NCBI RefSeq assembly: GCF_000685155.1
Contig: NZ_JMIY01000003.1
Coordinates: forward strand, 229,575 to 293,574
Length of the DNA stretch: 64,000 nt
Reading direction: 5' to 3'
DNA from: Candidatus Methanoperedens nitratireducens
GTDB lineage: Archaea; Halobacteriota; Methanosarcinia; Methanosarcinales; Methanoperedenaceae
Part shown: one piece after another, positions 1-9,275 of the stretch
How the letters are laid out: each line of letters begins with the position of its first letter
Position numbering within the stretch: position 1 is the first letter of the stretch
The notes under the pieces: generated by a model
The model's database searches: none
The model's input: the letters and a program-made list of their open reading frames with translations, nothing else
What the model was told of the DNA's origin: nothing
Made by a program: the position numbers and the translations under genes

Positions 1-23
1 GGCTCAGGTCTTTTCTTATTTGA

Positions 24-704
24 TTAGTTTCTTAATCTCTTAAGCAATGGGTCCTCTGCACCTGCAATATCAAAAGCTCTCTTTCGCCTAAGACATGATT
101 CGCATACCATGCAGGGTCTTTCATTGCCCTCATAACATGACCATGACCAATCAAGAGGTGCATCTATCTCAAGGCCCCTTTTGACTATCCCGGCCTTATC
201 CAGGGAAATAAGAGGTGTATAAACTGAAACATGCGTAAGTGTACCGAATTTCAGCATCTCGTTAAAGCTCTCTACGAACTCAGGCGTGTTATCAGGGAAA
301 GTTGCAGCTTCCTCGGCATCGAATCCTGTAGTTACCAGATCACACCCATAATTCTCCGCAAAAGCGGCTGCAACCCCGAGAAAAACCACATTGCGAGCAG
401 GCACCCAGACCTGTCTGGCGGTTCTCCGGGTAATCTCTTTATCATCAAGATCAGAGCCTGATATCTCAGGCAGCTCTTCTTTACCTGTGAGTGCACCGCG
501 AAATGACCTGTACCAGGGAAGGTCGATAATGATATGCTTTACCCTGAATCGCTCACAGATGGCTTTTGCGAACTCTATCTCCTTTTTCCTGGCTCTCTGG
601 CCGTAATCAAAAGTCAGGCACAGCACCTCATCGCATTTATCGTATGCTTCCTTGAACGCAACAGTAGAATCAAGACCGGATGAAAGTAAAACTATGGATC
701 TCAT
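24..704 (-). CDS. queC: 7-cyano-7-deazaguanine synthase QueC
   Basis: Makes preQ0 from 7-carboxy-7-deazaguanine, ATP and ammonia; in archaea preQ0 feeds archaeosine synthesis in tRNA. The 226-residue protein is full length. It has the N-terminal ATP-pyrophosphatase loop SSGLDST (residues 8-14), the internal stretch VPARNVVFL (about 101-109) and a C-terminal zinc-binding set at Cys190, Cys198, Cys201 and Cys204. It stands alone, divergent from the gene at 845, with a 140-base shared promoter region. No other archaeosine gene is adjacent. The family call is secure; the archaeosine role is inferred from lineage. Confidence 0.95.
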   Translation of the reverse strand: MRSIVLLSSGLDSTVAFKEAYDKCDEVLCLTFDYGQRARKKEIEFAKAICERFRVKHIIIDLPWYRSFRGALTGKEELPEISGSDLDDKEITRRTARQVWVPARNVVFLGVAAAFAENYGCDLVTTGFDAEEAATFPDNTPEFVESFNEMLKFGTLTHVSVYTPLISLDKAGIVKRGLEIDAPLDWSWSCYEGNERPCMVCESCLRRKRAFDIAGAEDPLLKRLRN

Positions 705-844
705 ATCGAACCATTGACCCGGAGAATATTAAAACCTGACATAAGAACATCTGGTTACTCTTGAGTTCTTCAGAATAGTAATGTTTATAATCTCACATCT
801 GGATGATTAGTTAAGATTAACCAATATAGCAGCGAGGTTAGTTA
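705..844. promoter_or_regulatory. divergent promoter region queC / GTPase-like gene
   Basis: Intergenic region between two divergent genes. TTTATAAT near 783-790 fits a TATA box for the rightward gene, and GAGGTTAG just before position 845 is a ribosome binding site. TTTTAATATT, read on the minus strand around 721-737, could serve queC. Assigned by position and composition only. Confidence 0.4.
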
Positions 845-2161
845 ATGAGGACAAAAGTCATAATCATGGGCGCAGCCGGGCGTGATTTCCATAACTTTAA
901 TGTTTTTTTCAAGGATAATGAAGATTATGAGGTAGTGGCCTTTACAGCCGCACAGATCCCGGGAATCGCAGGGCGGGTTTACCCCGTGGAACTGGCAGGT
1001 TCTCTATATGAGAGGGATATACCTATCTATCAGGAAGAGGAATTACCCGGGCTAATAAAAGAGCAGGATATAGAACAGGTCGTTCTGGCTTATTCAGACC
1101 TCTCCCATGAAGCGGTTATGCAGAAAGCCTCACTGGTTTTAGCCGCAGGTGCTGATTTCAGATTAATGGGAACTAAAAGCACCATGCTCAGGTCAAATAA
1201 GCCGGTGATCTCAGTATGTGCTGTCAGAACCGGTGCAGGCAAGAGCCCTACCTCGCAGAAACTGGTGGATCTATTAAAAGAAAAAGGACTCAGAGTGGTG
1301 GTGGTGCGGCATCCCATGCCGTACGGGGACCTATTAAAGCAGGAATGCCAGAGATTCGCATCTATGGAGGACTGTATTCTTAATGAGTGCACTATCGAAG
1401 AGAGAGAAGAGTACGAACCATATATCTGCTGTGGGACTGTTGTTTATAGCGGCATTAACCATAAAAAAATATTAAGCATGGCAGAGAAAGAGGCTGATAT
1501 TATAATCTGGGATGGGGGTAACAACGATCTTCCTTTCTATTGGCCCGATCTGCATATTGTAGTTGCTGATCCACTCAGACCAGGACATGAACTGACCTAT
1601 TATCCAGGAGATGTAAATATACGTCTTGCGGATGTGGTTATTGTAAACAAGGTGAATTCTGCCAGAGAGGAGGATGTAGAACTGGTGATCAACAATATCA
1701 AATCCATAAATAATAGAGCAATGATCATAAAAGCCATGTCTGTGATAACCCCGGATGAACCTGAGTTGATAAGAGGAAAACGTGTTTTAGTTGTGGAGGA
1801 CGGCCCTACCCTTACGCATGGAGGTATGGCCTTCGGTGCCGGGTTTATAGCTGCAAGAGAATACGGGGCAAAAGAAGTGATAGATCCAAGAGCACATGCG
1901 GTCGGATCAATCTCTAACACCTATGAGGAATTTCCCCATCTTGGTACTGTGCTTCCTGCTATGGGCTACGGTCCAATTCAAATGAAAGAACTGGAGATGA
2001 CCATAAACGCTGCTGAATGCGATACTGTAATCGCAGGTACGCCAGTAGACCTTGGCAGCTTATTAAAGCTCAACAAGCCCGTTGTAAAAGTTAGATACCG
2101 TCTTCAGGAGATCGATACCAGGCTGGAGGATATCGTAGATAAATGGTTAGAATCAAGATGA
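845..2161 (+). CDS. cyclic 2,3-diphosphoglycerate synthetase-like P-loop protein (COG2403-type)
   Basis: A 438-residue cytoplasmic protein with an N-terminal Rossmann-like segment (KVIIMGAAGRDFHNF), a P-loop GAGKS at residues 130-134, a DGGNND motif and a C-terminal domain containing GGMAFGAGF. This arrangement matches the cyclic-2,3-diphosphoglycerate synthetase family and its predicted-GTPase relatives (COG2403). In hyperthermophilic methanogens cDPG is a thermoprotectant, but many homologs occur where cDPG is not known, so the substrate here is uncertain. The start is supported by GAGGTTAG eight bases upstream. It converges on the FwdC-like gene at 2182. Confidence 0.75.
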   Translation: MRTKVIIMGAAGRDFHNFNVFFKDNEDYEVVAFTAAQIPGIAGRVYPVELAGSLYERDIPIYQEEELPGLIKEQDIEQVVLAYSDLSHEAVMQKASLVLAAGADFRLMGTKSTMLRSNKPVISVCAVRTGAGKSPTSQKLVDLLKEKGLRVVVVRHPMPYGDLLKQECQRFASMEDCILNECTIEEREEYEPYICCGTVVYSGINHKKILSMAEKEADIIIWDGGNNDLPFYWPDLHIVVADPLRPGHELTYYPGDVNIRLADVVIVNKVNSAREEDVELVINNIKSINNRAMIIKAMSVITPDEPELIRGKRVLVVEDGPTLTHGGMAFGAGFIAAREYGAKEVIDPRAHAVGSISNTYEEFPHLGTVLPAMGYGPIQMKELEMTINAAECDTVIAGTPVDLGSLLKLNKPVVKVRYRLQEIDTRLEDIVDKWLESR

Positions 2162-2181
2162 TGCTGTTTTACCTGGCAGAT

Positions 2182-3096
2182 TTAAACAGATGTAAGGTCT
2201 TTTGAACTGCTATATTTCTTAAACATCATGGCTTCGCTCTGGCTTATGCCCAGGAGCTTAACAAGCATCCTGATGTCGCTGCCATCCAGAGAGACAGGTT
2301 TAGCTATTGCATTCCCCTTATAAAGTATCGCTCCTCCTCTCATGTTTGCGCCAGCATAACCTTTAGCCTTACCTGCGATGATAAGGGTCCCGCCCCTCAT
2401 ATATGCTCCTGCGAACTCTTCCGTATCACCAACAACAAGCATCCCTCCCCTGAGAAGCACACCGCTGTTCATCCCGGCATCACCATGCACATGAACAGTT
2501 CCACGCCTCATCAATATACCGGTGCTCATGCCCGCATCTCCTTCCACAGTAACTCCAATATCAGAATCAAGCCTTGCAGCAACTGTGTCCCGGATTAGTC
2601 CATCCTTTAACAAAAGACAACCACCGGTCATGATATTGGGCGGAACAGGGGCTTCTTTAAATCCTTCCCGCAGTATTCCAGTAATCGATCGGTACTTATG
2701 ATAACCTGCCAGATCTGATTCAACCTCTATGATATTGCCCGCAGGCCACCTTACAGTCCCTTTAACATAGATCGCACCTGAGACCATACTTATACCCATG
2801 CGGGTATCAATATCTCCATCAATGATTATGGAGCCCACCTCCTGAGGTTCGCCCCTCCCGCCAAAGAACTTCAAGTCAACGCCAAGACTGCTGCCCAGCC
2901 TGCGGCCAGCATTCCCTTTAATATGCACATCCTCTCCACGCTTTAAACATTCAACAAGATCAGAATATGTATAAGAGGTATCTATCTGGTGAGGAATAAC
3001 ACTGGAAGGGACAAGCCTGCTGCCCATATGCTGCCAGTAAAAATCATAGGTGAAATCGCACAGACAATCAACAGGACGGGAGAACTCAAGATACAT
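2182..3096 (-). CDS. stand-alone FwdC-like / GXGXG beta-helix protein (paralog 1)
   Basis: A 304-residue protein built largely of GXGXG turns (for example EGDAGMSTG, HGDAGMNSG, EEFAGAYMRGG, KGYAGANMRGG). This is the right-handed helix seen in FwdC and in the C-terminal domain of glutamate synthase. It is longer than the true FwdC of this window (44029-44793) and clearly paralogous to the gene at 14517. Both share an N-terminal block (CDFTYDFYWQ / CDYTYNFTWQ), GNxxExxSDxxGYHKxRSIT in the middle and a C-terminal LGxxxxEAMxxxKY motif that FwdC lacks. It is unlinked to any fwd catalytic subunit. The role is unknown; a scaffold subunit of another complex is my inference. An AAGGAAG ribosome binding site precedes the start. 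Confidence 0.75.
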   Translation of the reverse strand: MYLEFSRPVDCLCDFTYDFYWQHMGSRLVPSSVIPHQIDTSYTYSDLVECLKRGEDVHIKGNAGRRLGSSLGVDLKFFGGRGEPQEVGSIIIDGDIDTRMGISMVSGAIYVKGTVRWPAGNIIEVESDLAGYHKYRSITGILREGFKEAPVPPNIMTGGCLLLKDGLIRDTVAARLDSDIGVTVEGDAGMSTGILMRRGTVHVHGDAGMNSGVLLRGGMLVVGDTEEFAGAYMRGGTLIIAGKAKGYAGANMRGGAILYKGNAIAKPVSLDGSDIRMLVKLLGISQSEAMMFKKYSSSKDLTSV

Positions 3097-3556
3097 ACAG
3101 GATACTTCCTTGGGTTAAATTTGGTAACAATTTGGGTATAATCTTGGAAAACTTCTTTAAGTATTTAGCTGCTTTAGAAGCATTGAGGAACCTGTATTCC
3201 TATCCTATCCAACAAAATTTTACTTTTTTGGTTCCTCATTCTATTAATATGATATTCCTCTAATAAACTTTTCTATTCTGGAATTTTATTAATTAAGGAT
3301 CATTTATATTCTATAAAATGAAGTTAAAATACACAAAAAAGCCAATGCCTGTTGAAATATATAGGTAGATAAAAGAAAATCTTTTCTTCGCAATGCTTAA
3401 ATAGTGTCATCATCATCATAGAAAGCGGGCTGTAATATAAGTAAATAGTTAGTCAAAAGTTTTATCCCCCACACTATAACGTGTAAACTTCAGCAGGGTT
3501 AGAAGTTTTGGCGGCTTACTTATGTTGTGGACTACTTTATTCACAAGGAGACAAAA
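3097..3556. other. 460-base gap without a convincing gene
   Basis: AT-rich spacer between a minus-strand start and the small plus-strand gene at 3557. It holds a 9-base inverted repeat TGAGGAACC (3184-3192) / GGTTCCTCA (3230-3238) with a 37-base loop. GCTTAAATAG near 3397 and further TATA-like runs could drive the 3557 gene, leaving a leader of more than 100 bases. The only open frame on the opposite strand overlaps the real gene at 3557 and lacks recognisable features. Confidence 0.4.
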
Positions 3557-3763
3557 ATGGCAAAAATAATGCATGCACAAACGGTTCTCACGATTGAAGA
3601 TATCGAAGCACTGAAACAAAAGACAGGAGAGAGCAGCACCAAGGATGCCCTTGCTAAGGCGGTTGCACATTATCTTGATTGCGAATACACGCAGGTAGAG
3701 GATATGTGGGCCAAGAGACTTGAGAGAGTGGTCAAGCGTAAAAGAAAGGAAGAAGTAGATTAA
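3557..3763 (+). CDS. small conserved archaeal protein (DUF5371-like)
   Basis: A 68-residue protein beginning MAKIMHAQTVLTIEDI and containing KTGESSTKDALAKAVAHYL, then a basic tail (RVVKRKRKEE). It resembles a small family from methanogenic archaea that I recall as DUF5371. The STKDALAKAVAHYL stretch resembles the helix of ribbon-helix-helix regulators, so DNA binding is possible but unproven. ATG 3557 is chosen over an in-frame upstream extension because CACAAGGAG lies directly before it. No operon partner. Confidence 0.6.
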   Translation: MAKIMHAQTVLTIEDIEALKQKTGESSTKDALAKAVAHYLDCEYTQVEDMWAKRLERVVKRKRKEEVD

Positions 3764-3833
3764 AGAACGTGGGTAATAATGCTGGCTGTTCCGATGATAC
3801 TCACAATCCCGACTTCAAGATCTCAGGTTATCA

Positions 3834-4889
3834 TCACAGTCGCATCCTTCCTATAATAAAAAAATCAACCTGAGCATCGGCGATTGCATAAATCATTTCC
3901 TTTCTTACACTATTGGCAAGCCGTACTGCACGTGAGACCTGCTGCAGCGAAAATATATGATCATGCGATATAGCATGGATAAGATAATCTGAATGGGGTA
4001 AATGGGATATATCTTTGATATCCTTGTAAACCCTGAAATGTGTCCCGAATTTGAATCCAGTCTTAGGAACAAGCCCGCCATCTCGCAGCTTCTCATAAGT
4101 CTTATATTTTATCATGAAGTCAGACTCTATTTTAGATGCTATTCTTAAGAACATAGTAAGATCCAGACGTTCATGGTTCCTTTGTTCGATTTCCAGAATT
4201 CCCCTGTTCAAAAGATAGCACGATTCGACAAGCGATAGCTGCAGATGCCCTTCATCCATTGGTCTGCCAAAAAAACCATTGTTATGAAGCAAATATGATA
4301 CATCAGGATCCCAGACCATTACCCTGTCCTCAAGCAGACTTGCTACAGACAATGGCCTATCCAGTTCTAATTTGAAAGAGCCAGATAGAACTGTTCTTTT
4401 AGCCTCGTAGAAAGTAATATCACTTTCCTCATCCACTATAGCCAGGATTAAACGCTTCCTTAGATTCTCAACAGTATCAAGCTGGGCCTTAAGATCAGAG
4501 AGCGGTAGTGGTATTCTCTCTGAAGTTACAAGCACAAAAAATTCAGCAGGCGTTTTACCTGGATGCCCTCCTCGAGGATATACCCTGAAACCAGTAACAG
4601 AAGGCTGGACATAATATCCACGTTCTCTTAGATCTTTATAGACTATATATGATAGCTCAAAATTTTTTATTATGGATGAAGCTCTCAGGAAGAATTGTTT
4701 AAAATCAAGTTCATTTCCTTCGAACTCTACTATTATCTTTCCCATATAGAAAAGGTAAGCACTCTCAGCTAGAGAAAGCTCAAGAGCATCGCCTCTGGGA
4801 CGTCCGTAAAAGCTTGTTTCATATAGTTCCTCAATCGCCTGCTTGCCGGCAATTACTTTATCTCCAATTAATTTTCCGTATAATGTCAT
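3834..4889 (-). CDS. endA: tRNA-splicing endonuclease, duplicated (alpha2) type
   Basis: Cuts the bulge-helix-bulge motif of archaeal pre-tRNAs. At 351 residues it contains two related halves: LYGKLIGDK...FYGRP...LSLAESAYL and the later MVWDP...FFGRP...LSLVESCYL. This is the homodimeric, fused-repeat class. The C-terminal half has the expected catalytic set: Tyr in FRVYKD, His in PHSDYLIH and Lys in SVRKEMIYAI. I use ATG 4889 because GGAG precedes it; the longer frame to 4997 adds a hydrophobic extension with no family match. An intron-bearing tRNA-Arg, a natural substrate, lies at 15759. Confidence 0.92.
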   Translation of the reverse strand: MTLYGKLIGDKVIAGKQAIEELYETSFYGRPRGDALELSLAESAYLFYMGKIIVEFEGNELDFKQFFLRASSIIKNFELSYIVYKDLRERGYYVQPSVTGFRVYPRGGHPGKTPAEFFVLVTSERIPLPLSDLKAQLDTVENLRKRLILAIVDEESDITFYEAKRTVLSGSFKLELDRPLSVASLLEDRVMVWDPDVSYLLHNNGFFGRPMDEGHLQLSLVESCYLLNRGILEIEQRNHERLDLTMFLRIASKIESDFMIKYKTYEKLRDGGLVPKTGFKFGTHFRVYKDIKDISHLPHSDYLIHAISHDHIFSLQQVSRAVRLANSVRKEMIYAIADAQVDFFIIGRMRL

Positions 4890-5133
4890 ATTGTCTCCAG
4901 GTATCCTTTTCCTCATATAGAAGATTATATAAACAGGAAAAAGTATAATTGATATGTTAATATTAACATATGAGGGTTTCTTCAATATAAATATCATTGC
5001 AAAATCTGACTGGATATTATTCTTTCAAGCTCTGCATTTTTGCAATTCCCATACCATTATATTTATACAAGAAGCATCAAGAAGTTATATAACACTCTTA
5101 CGTAATATAAGAATGGAGGTATTAATCCAAAAA

Positions 5134-5442
5134 ATGAGTTCAGAAATGTGCACTGTCTGTGGATTGCCAAGAGAGCTTTGCATATGTGAAGAAGTGGCAA
5201 AAGAACAGCAGAGAATAGTTGTCAAGGTAGATACGCGAAAATATAAGAAAGAAGTTACGGTGATAGAAGGCCTTAACCCCAGTGAGATCAACCTGCAAGA
5301 GTTGACGACATATCTAAAATCTAAGTTCGCATGCGGTGGGACGATAAAAGATAATATTATCGAACTTCAGGGCAATCATAAGAACCGGATGAAGGATGTT
5401 CTTATTCAGAAAGGTTTTTCACCAGAACAGATCAAGGTATGA
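5134..5442 (+). CDS. translation initiation factor eIF1 / SUI1 homolog
   Basis: A 102-residue archaeal SUI1-family protein that acts at start-codon selection on the small ribosomal subunit. It has an N-terminal zinc-knuckle [13 protein letters not shown], a basic patch [16 protein letters not shown] and the family core [30 protein letters not shown] 5134 is preferred, with GGAGGT at 5115-5120 upstream; the longer open frame carries no family sequence. Divergent from endA. Confidence 0.93.
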   Translation: MSSEMCTVCGLPRELCICEEVAKEQQRIVVKVDTRKYKKEVTVIEGLNPSEINLQELTTYLKSKFACGGTIKDNIIELQGNHKNRMKDVLIQKGFSPEQIKV

Positions 5443-5596
5443 ATCCCTTTTTCAACAGCAGTGGAAGATATGTCATCATGTAAAATTATAAAATATTAAT
5501 TATACAATCTGTATTACAATCTTTAAAGTGCCCTGTACTTAGATCCGGTATAAAGAGCAGAAAGGAAGTGTTTTTCACTTCCTTAAATTATCAATA

Positions 5597-6427
5597 TTAC
5601 TGGGGTTTCTCCAGTAGTTTTGTCTTGGATAACAGTCTTCCGTCCTTTGCATGTGGTTTTCTTAAAACAGAGTCGTTTGATTTCTCTATTTCTCGAGCCT
5701 CATCAGCAAGCCTGGCGGCAGTGCGCATAGCCTCGTGCCCTGCGGCTGCGGCAACTGCAATCTGCTCTAACTCTTTTAATACAAAGCATGCCTGGAAATC
5801 GATGTCTGCGACTTTAGTAGCTATGTGAAGTGCAGCAAGGGCTTTGGCCTTTGCATATGGGTTTGAGAATCCGGCGCTTTCAACACATCTCTCAGGTTTT
5901 GCGAGAATATGTGGAAGGGTCAGCGGTCTTTCTGCACCTACTGCAACCTGATCAACGACAGTGTCGAGTTCTGCCTGGACAAGCCTGATTGCACCGCATA
6001 CAGACAGTACCTTGAGTGCATCGCTGTTGAATGATGCCATCTCAACCGGATCAAGGAATTCTCTTTTTGCACCGATTAACGGATCAACCGGCAGTATTAT
6101 ATAACCAAAGCCTGCCTGTTCCAGTTTCTCCCTGTCATCTTTCTTTGTCGGACCGTCTGAGACAATTATCGTGGGAATATCCCTCCAGATCTCCCGTGCC
6201 CCTGTTGGACCGGGTGCAGATGCGTTGGGGCTTGTAATGATCACAAAATCAGGCTTCCAGCTCATAAAGGATGCCGTATCAGCAGCATCATCCTTACCCA
6301 TCTTTGCCCCTGTTCCGAATACGCGTACTGCAATTCCCTCTCTAGCCGCAATCTCATCAAGTAATAGATCTATTACCAGTGAGGTTCCCAGGTTTCCAAG
6401 TTTTACAAATCCTATTTTAACGACCAT
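5597..6427 (-). CDS. mtd: F420-dependent methylene-H4MPT dehydrogenase
   Basis: Interconverts methenyl- and methylene-tetrahydromethanopterin with F420 as hydride carrier, in the C1 branch of methanogenesis or its reversal. The 276-residue length and the start MVVKIGFVKLGNLG are typical of Mtd. Further family segments are GTGAKMG, TSPNASAPGPTGARE, SDGPTKKDD and the C-terminal AAAAGHEAMRTAA...EAREIEKSNDSVLRKPHAK. It is a single gene with a TATA-like ATAAATATAT (minus strand) about 30-40 bases upstream. No strong ribosome binding site is visible, so the transcript may be near-leaderless. Confidence 0.97.
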   Translation of the reverse strand: MVVKIGFVKLGNLGTSLVIDLLLDEIAAREGIAVRVFGTGAKMGKDDAADTASFMSWKPDFVIITSPNASAPGPTGAREIWRDIPTIIVSDGPTKKDDREKLEQAGFGYIILPVDPLIGAKREFLDPVEMASFNSDALKVLSVCGAIRLVQAELDTVVDQVAVGAERPLTLPHILAKPERCVESAGFSNPYAKAKALAALHIATKVADIDFQACFVLKELEQIAVAAAAGHEAMRTAARLADEAREIEKSNDSVLRKPHAKDGRLLSKTKLLEKPQ

Positions 6428-6534
6428 ATTTGATCACAGGGGAGATTTGCTGGATATATTTATAAGGTTTTTGAAATTGTTCTGGTACATCTAAAAATTG
6501 ATAAGCATGCCGGTCAATAAAACGATAGGATAAC

Positions 6535-7068
6535 ATGATAAAACAAAAATCAATCCTGGAGATCAGTTGTGGAGGGCACTCAACACTATACGAGACCGGG
6601 GGGAAGGAATGGGAACTGTTCGTCGGAATAGATATCAATATGAGTTTATGCAAACAGGCAAAGAAACAGGGGCTTGAGGTAGTATGCTGTGATGCATTCA
6701 ACCTTCCTTTCAAACCAAAATCATTCCAGGATATATATATACAGTGCTTTACAGCGCTGCTTGAAAAAGATGCTTTGAGCTATGCATTCCAGAGAAGCGA
6801 TTACGACGAGTTCTGCGAGTTCATGGGCAGCGAGATAGATTACGCATGGCAGGTAATCGACCCGTTTTATGAATTGCTGCTGGAATGCAAGCAGGTGAGT
6901 GACCATATCATATGCCTTCCCTCATGCAATCTTGAGATGAACAAGTACCTTGTTAACGCAGTCAAGAACCTGCCCAGCGTTACTATCGATGTTGATTCTC
7001 CAGAGAGATGGGGTAATAAAAAGGCATGCGTGATGTACCTGGATATAGACTGTAATATATACGTCTGA
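6535..7068 (+). CDS. SAM-dependent methyltransferase-like protein
   Basis: A 177-residue protein with a class I methyltransferase signature near its N terminus: ILEISCGGHSTLYE (motif I position), FVGIDIN (acidic motif II) and VVCCDAFNLPFKPKSFQDIYI (motif III/IV region). The C-terminal half has no obvious family match. It is short and may lack a substrate-binding lid. No substrate can be proposed. It sits upstream of ribL but 35 bases apart with its own start, so linkage is not certain. Confidence 0.55.
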   Translation: MIKQKSILEISCGGHSTLYETGGKEWELFVGIDINMSLCKQAKKQGLEVVCCDAFNLPFKPKSFQDIYIQCFTALLEKDALSYAFQRSDYDEFCEFMGSEIDYAWQVIDPFYELLLECKQVSDHIICLPSCNLEMNKYLVNAVKNLPSVTIDVDSPERWGNKKACVMYLDIDCNIYV

Positions 7069-7103
7069 TCTACAAACATTTTTAGCGATCAAAAATAATC
7101 TTG

Positions 7104-7529
7104 ATGCTTATGGTCAGAGTCCTTGCAACCGGTACTTTTGATATACTGCACCCGGGGCATCTTCTATATCTCTCAGAATCAAAGGCCCTGGGCGATGAGC
7201 TTTATGTAATAGTGGCGCGCGAATCTATGATAAAGCATAAACCAAAACCAGTAATACCTGAAGAACAGAGGCTTGCTATGGTCAGGGCGCTCCGTATGGT
7301 TGATAGGGCAATACTCGGAAGCGAGCATGATATGCTTGGACCGCTTTATGAAATAGAACCTGATATCATAACGCTTGGTAAAAACCAGTTATTCAATGAA
7401 AAGGAACTTGAGAATCAATTAAGAGCACACGGTATAAGAGCAAAGGTAGTAAGAATCCAGTCGTTTGACCCGTGTGAGCTGTGCAGCAGTTCGGCAATTA
7501 TCCGAAGATTACTCAGGCCAGACAGATAA
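7104..7529 (+). CDS. ribL: archaeal FAD synthetase (FMN adenylyltransferase) RibL
   Basis: Adenylylates FMN to FAD. The 141-residue nucleotidyltransferase has the GTFDILHPGH motif (HxGH) at its N terminus, the basic stretch KHKPKPVIPEEQR and a C-terminal SSSAIIRRL matching the ISSSxxR-type motif of this superfamily. A cysteine pair CELC precedes it, as in RibL proteins. ATG 7104 or ATG 7110 are both possible starts. FAD is required by several hydride-transfer enzymes of the C1 pathway. Confidence 0.88.
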   Translation: MLMVRVLATGTFDILHPGHLLYLSESKALGDELYVIVARESMIKHKPKPVIPEEQRLAMVRALRMVDRAILGSEHDMLGPLYEIEPDIITLGKNQLFNEKELENQLRAHGIRAKVVRIQSFDPCELCSSSAIIRRLLRPDR

Positions 7530-7530
7530 C

Positions 7531-7652
7531 ACTATGCAATAGACGTATTTCACAAGTTACTTATAGTTTTGAGCTAATGTAAATAGCGGAAGTGGGCTTG
7601 CTTGGGTATTGTCTGAGCAACTTCCATGTATGTATAAGGGGTGAGAATAGAT
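7531..7652 (+). promoter_or_regulatory. promoter and leader of beta-helix gene 1 (duplicated unit)
   Basis: This segment matches 9482-9602 upstream of the next gene almost without gaps. Shared blocks include CTATGCA, CGTATTTC, a TATA-like TTATAGTTT (7561-7569), GGAAGTGGGCTTGCTT (7588-7603) and CATGTATGTAT. A start about 25 bases after the TATA box would place the 5' end near GGAAGTGGG and give a leader of about 65 bases. GGGGTGAG just before ATG 7653 is the ribosome binding site. Confidence 0.6.
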
Positions 7653-9239
7653 ATGGTGGATAAAAATTTTAAGGAGCGTACTGCATTTAGAATAGGAATT
7701 ATAAATCTTGTAATCCTATTGCTGGCAGGTGGTGCGTGGGCTGCAACATTAACAGTAGACGATAGTGGTGGTGCAGATTTCCTGAGGATCCAGGATGCGA
7801 TAGACAATTCAAGTGACGGAGATACTATCCTGGTCTTCAGCGGTACTTATGTTGAGAACGTGGATGTGAACAAGCAGCTTAACCTTAGCGGTATTGGTCG
7901 GCCTGTTGTAGACGGAAACAGAACAGGCAGTGCTATAACCTTGAGCGCGGGACGGAGCGTGCTTGATGGGTTTGAAATCATCAACACCCAACTGCCACAT
8001 GCGGGAATAGACGTAGTTTCAGATAATAATGTTATTACCAACAACTCCGCACCGGGAAACTCTGTCGGAATAATTCTTCGGTCTTCCAGCAATAACACAC
8101 TTGAAGGCAATACTGTCTTACACAATGATATCGGCATATATCTGGATTCCTCAAACAACAATATTGTAAGTGACAACTATGTCCCATTTAACTCTGAAGA
8201 CGGCATATTTCTGAACTCTTCAGATAGCAACGTACTGAGCGGCAACTTCTTAGAGTTCAATAACAATGGCGTATCTCTATCCAGGTCCAGCAATAATACG
8301 CTGAGATTCAATACTGCATTGAGTAATCGTTTCGGAATTGCTGTGACAGGGGATAATAATATGTTAAGTGGCAACGCTGCTGTGGATAGCCTAACCGCAG
8401 GTATCAACATAGTGGGAAATAATAACATTTTAAGTGATAATCGTGCTGATTCTTTCGATATGGCTTCCTACGGTATCACTGTAAGTGGAAGCAATAACAT
8501 ACTGAATGGCAACACTGCCTTCGATAACATTTTAATCGGCATCAGTATAGAGGGAAACAACAATACGCTGAGTAACAACTCTGCATTCATTATATTTGGT
8601 GGGCATAGTGAGTTCGGCATAGCTGTTACAGGAGATAGTAACACATTAAGTGACAACACTGCTTTGGATAACCAGGGCTCAGGTATCCGTATTGAGGGGA
8701 GTAATAACATTTTAAGTGACAACAACGCCTCGTCTAACGATATCGGCATATTCCTGTTATCTTCCAGCAACAACGTGCTGAGCGGTAATATTGTCCAGTC
8801 AAATGAGAATGGTATCCGCCTTGATAACTCAAGTGGCAACACCATCTTCAACAACTTCTTTAACAACCCGAACAATGCTCGAGATGATGGAATCAATATC
8901 TGGAACATCACAAAGACTGCGGGAACGAACATCATAGGTGGCCCCTGGCTTGGAGGCAACTTCTGGTCTGATTATACAGGGGAGGATCTGGATGGAGATG
9001 GATTAGGAGATACACTGATTCCTCACAACTCATCGGGCGGCATAGCAATAGGCGGGGATTTTCTACCACTGGTTACGCCCACTCTAGTACCAACGCCGAC
9101 GCCTACTCCGACACCTACTCCGACGCCTACTTCAACACCTACACCACCAATTCCTGTCCCGGAGTTTCCAATCAGCATAGTATTCCCGGTTATTGGTATA
9201 CTGGGCATGATGCTGTTGCTGGCCAGAAGAAGGGACTAA
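7653..9239 (+). CDS. secreted NosD-like beta-helix protein with PEF-CTERM tail (copy 1)
   Basis: A 528-residue surface protein. After a signal peptide (IGIINLVILLLAGGAWA) comes LTVDDSGGADFLRIQDAI, the usual entry of NosD/CASH-type right-handed beta-helices. About fifteen helix coils follow with repeated SNNNxLSxNxA turns. Then there is a proline-threonine linker and the terminal VPEFPISIVFPVIGILG plus hydrophobic segment and RRRD. That tail is a PEF-CTERM signal, known to be processed by an archaeosortase (none in this window). ATG 7653 is chosen over GTG 7641 because GGGGTGAG fits it. The ligand is unknown. Paralog of the next gene. Confidence 0.82.
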   Translation: MVDKNFKERTAFRIGIINLVILLLAGGAWAATLTVDDSGGADFLRIQDAIDNSSDGDTILVFSGTYVENVDVNKQLNLSGIGRPVVDGNRTGSAITLSAGRSVLDGFEIINTQLPHAGIDVVSDNNVITNNSAPGNSVGIILRSSSNNTLEGNTVLHNDIGIYLDSSNNNIVSDNYVPFNSEDGIFLNSSDSNVLSGNFLEFNNNGVSLSRSSNNTLRFNTALSNRFGIAVTGDNNMLSGNAAVDSLTAGINIVGNNNILSDNRADSFDMASYGITVSGSNNILNGNTAFDNILIGISIEGNNNTLSNNSAFIIFGGHSEFGIAVTGDSNTLSDNTALDNQGSGIRIEGSNNILSDNNASSNDIGIFLLSSSNNVLSGNIVQSNENGIRLDNSSGNTIFNNFFNNPNNARDDGINIWNITKTAGTNIIGGPWLGGNFWSDYTGEDLDGDGLGDTLIPHNSSGGIAIGGDFLPLVTPTLVPTPTPTPTPTPTPTSTPTPPIPVPEFPISIVFPVIGILGMMLLLARRRD

Positions 9240-9275
9240 TCTTATCCCTTCTTTTATCATAAGAAAAAGACGACT

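Noticed and set aside
4890-4997. 36-codon N-terminal extension of the tRNA endonuclease
   Set aside because: Hydrophobic and AT-rich, absent from the family; GGAG precedes ATG 4889.
8177-8959. Minus-strand frames within beta-helix copy 1
   Set aside because: Leucine/serine-rich antisense of the repeated NNLS coils; no independent features.
9023-9208. Minus-strand GVGVGVGV frame
   Set aside because: It is the antisense reading of the threonine-proline linker repeats.
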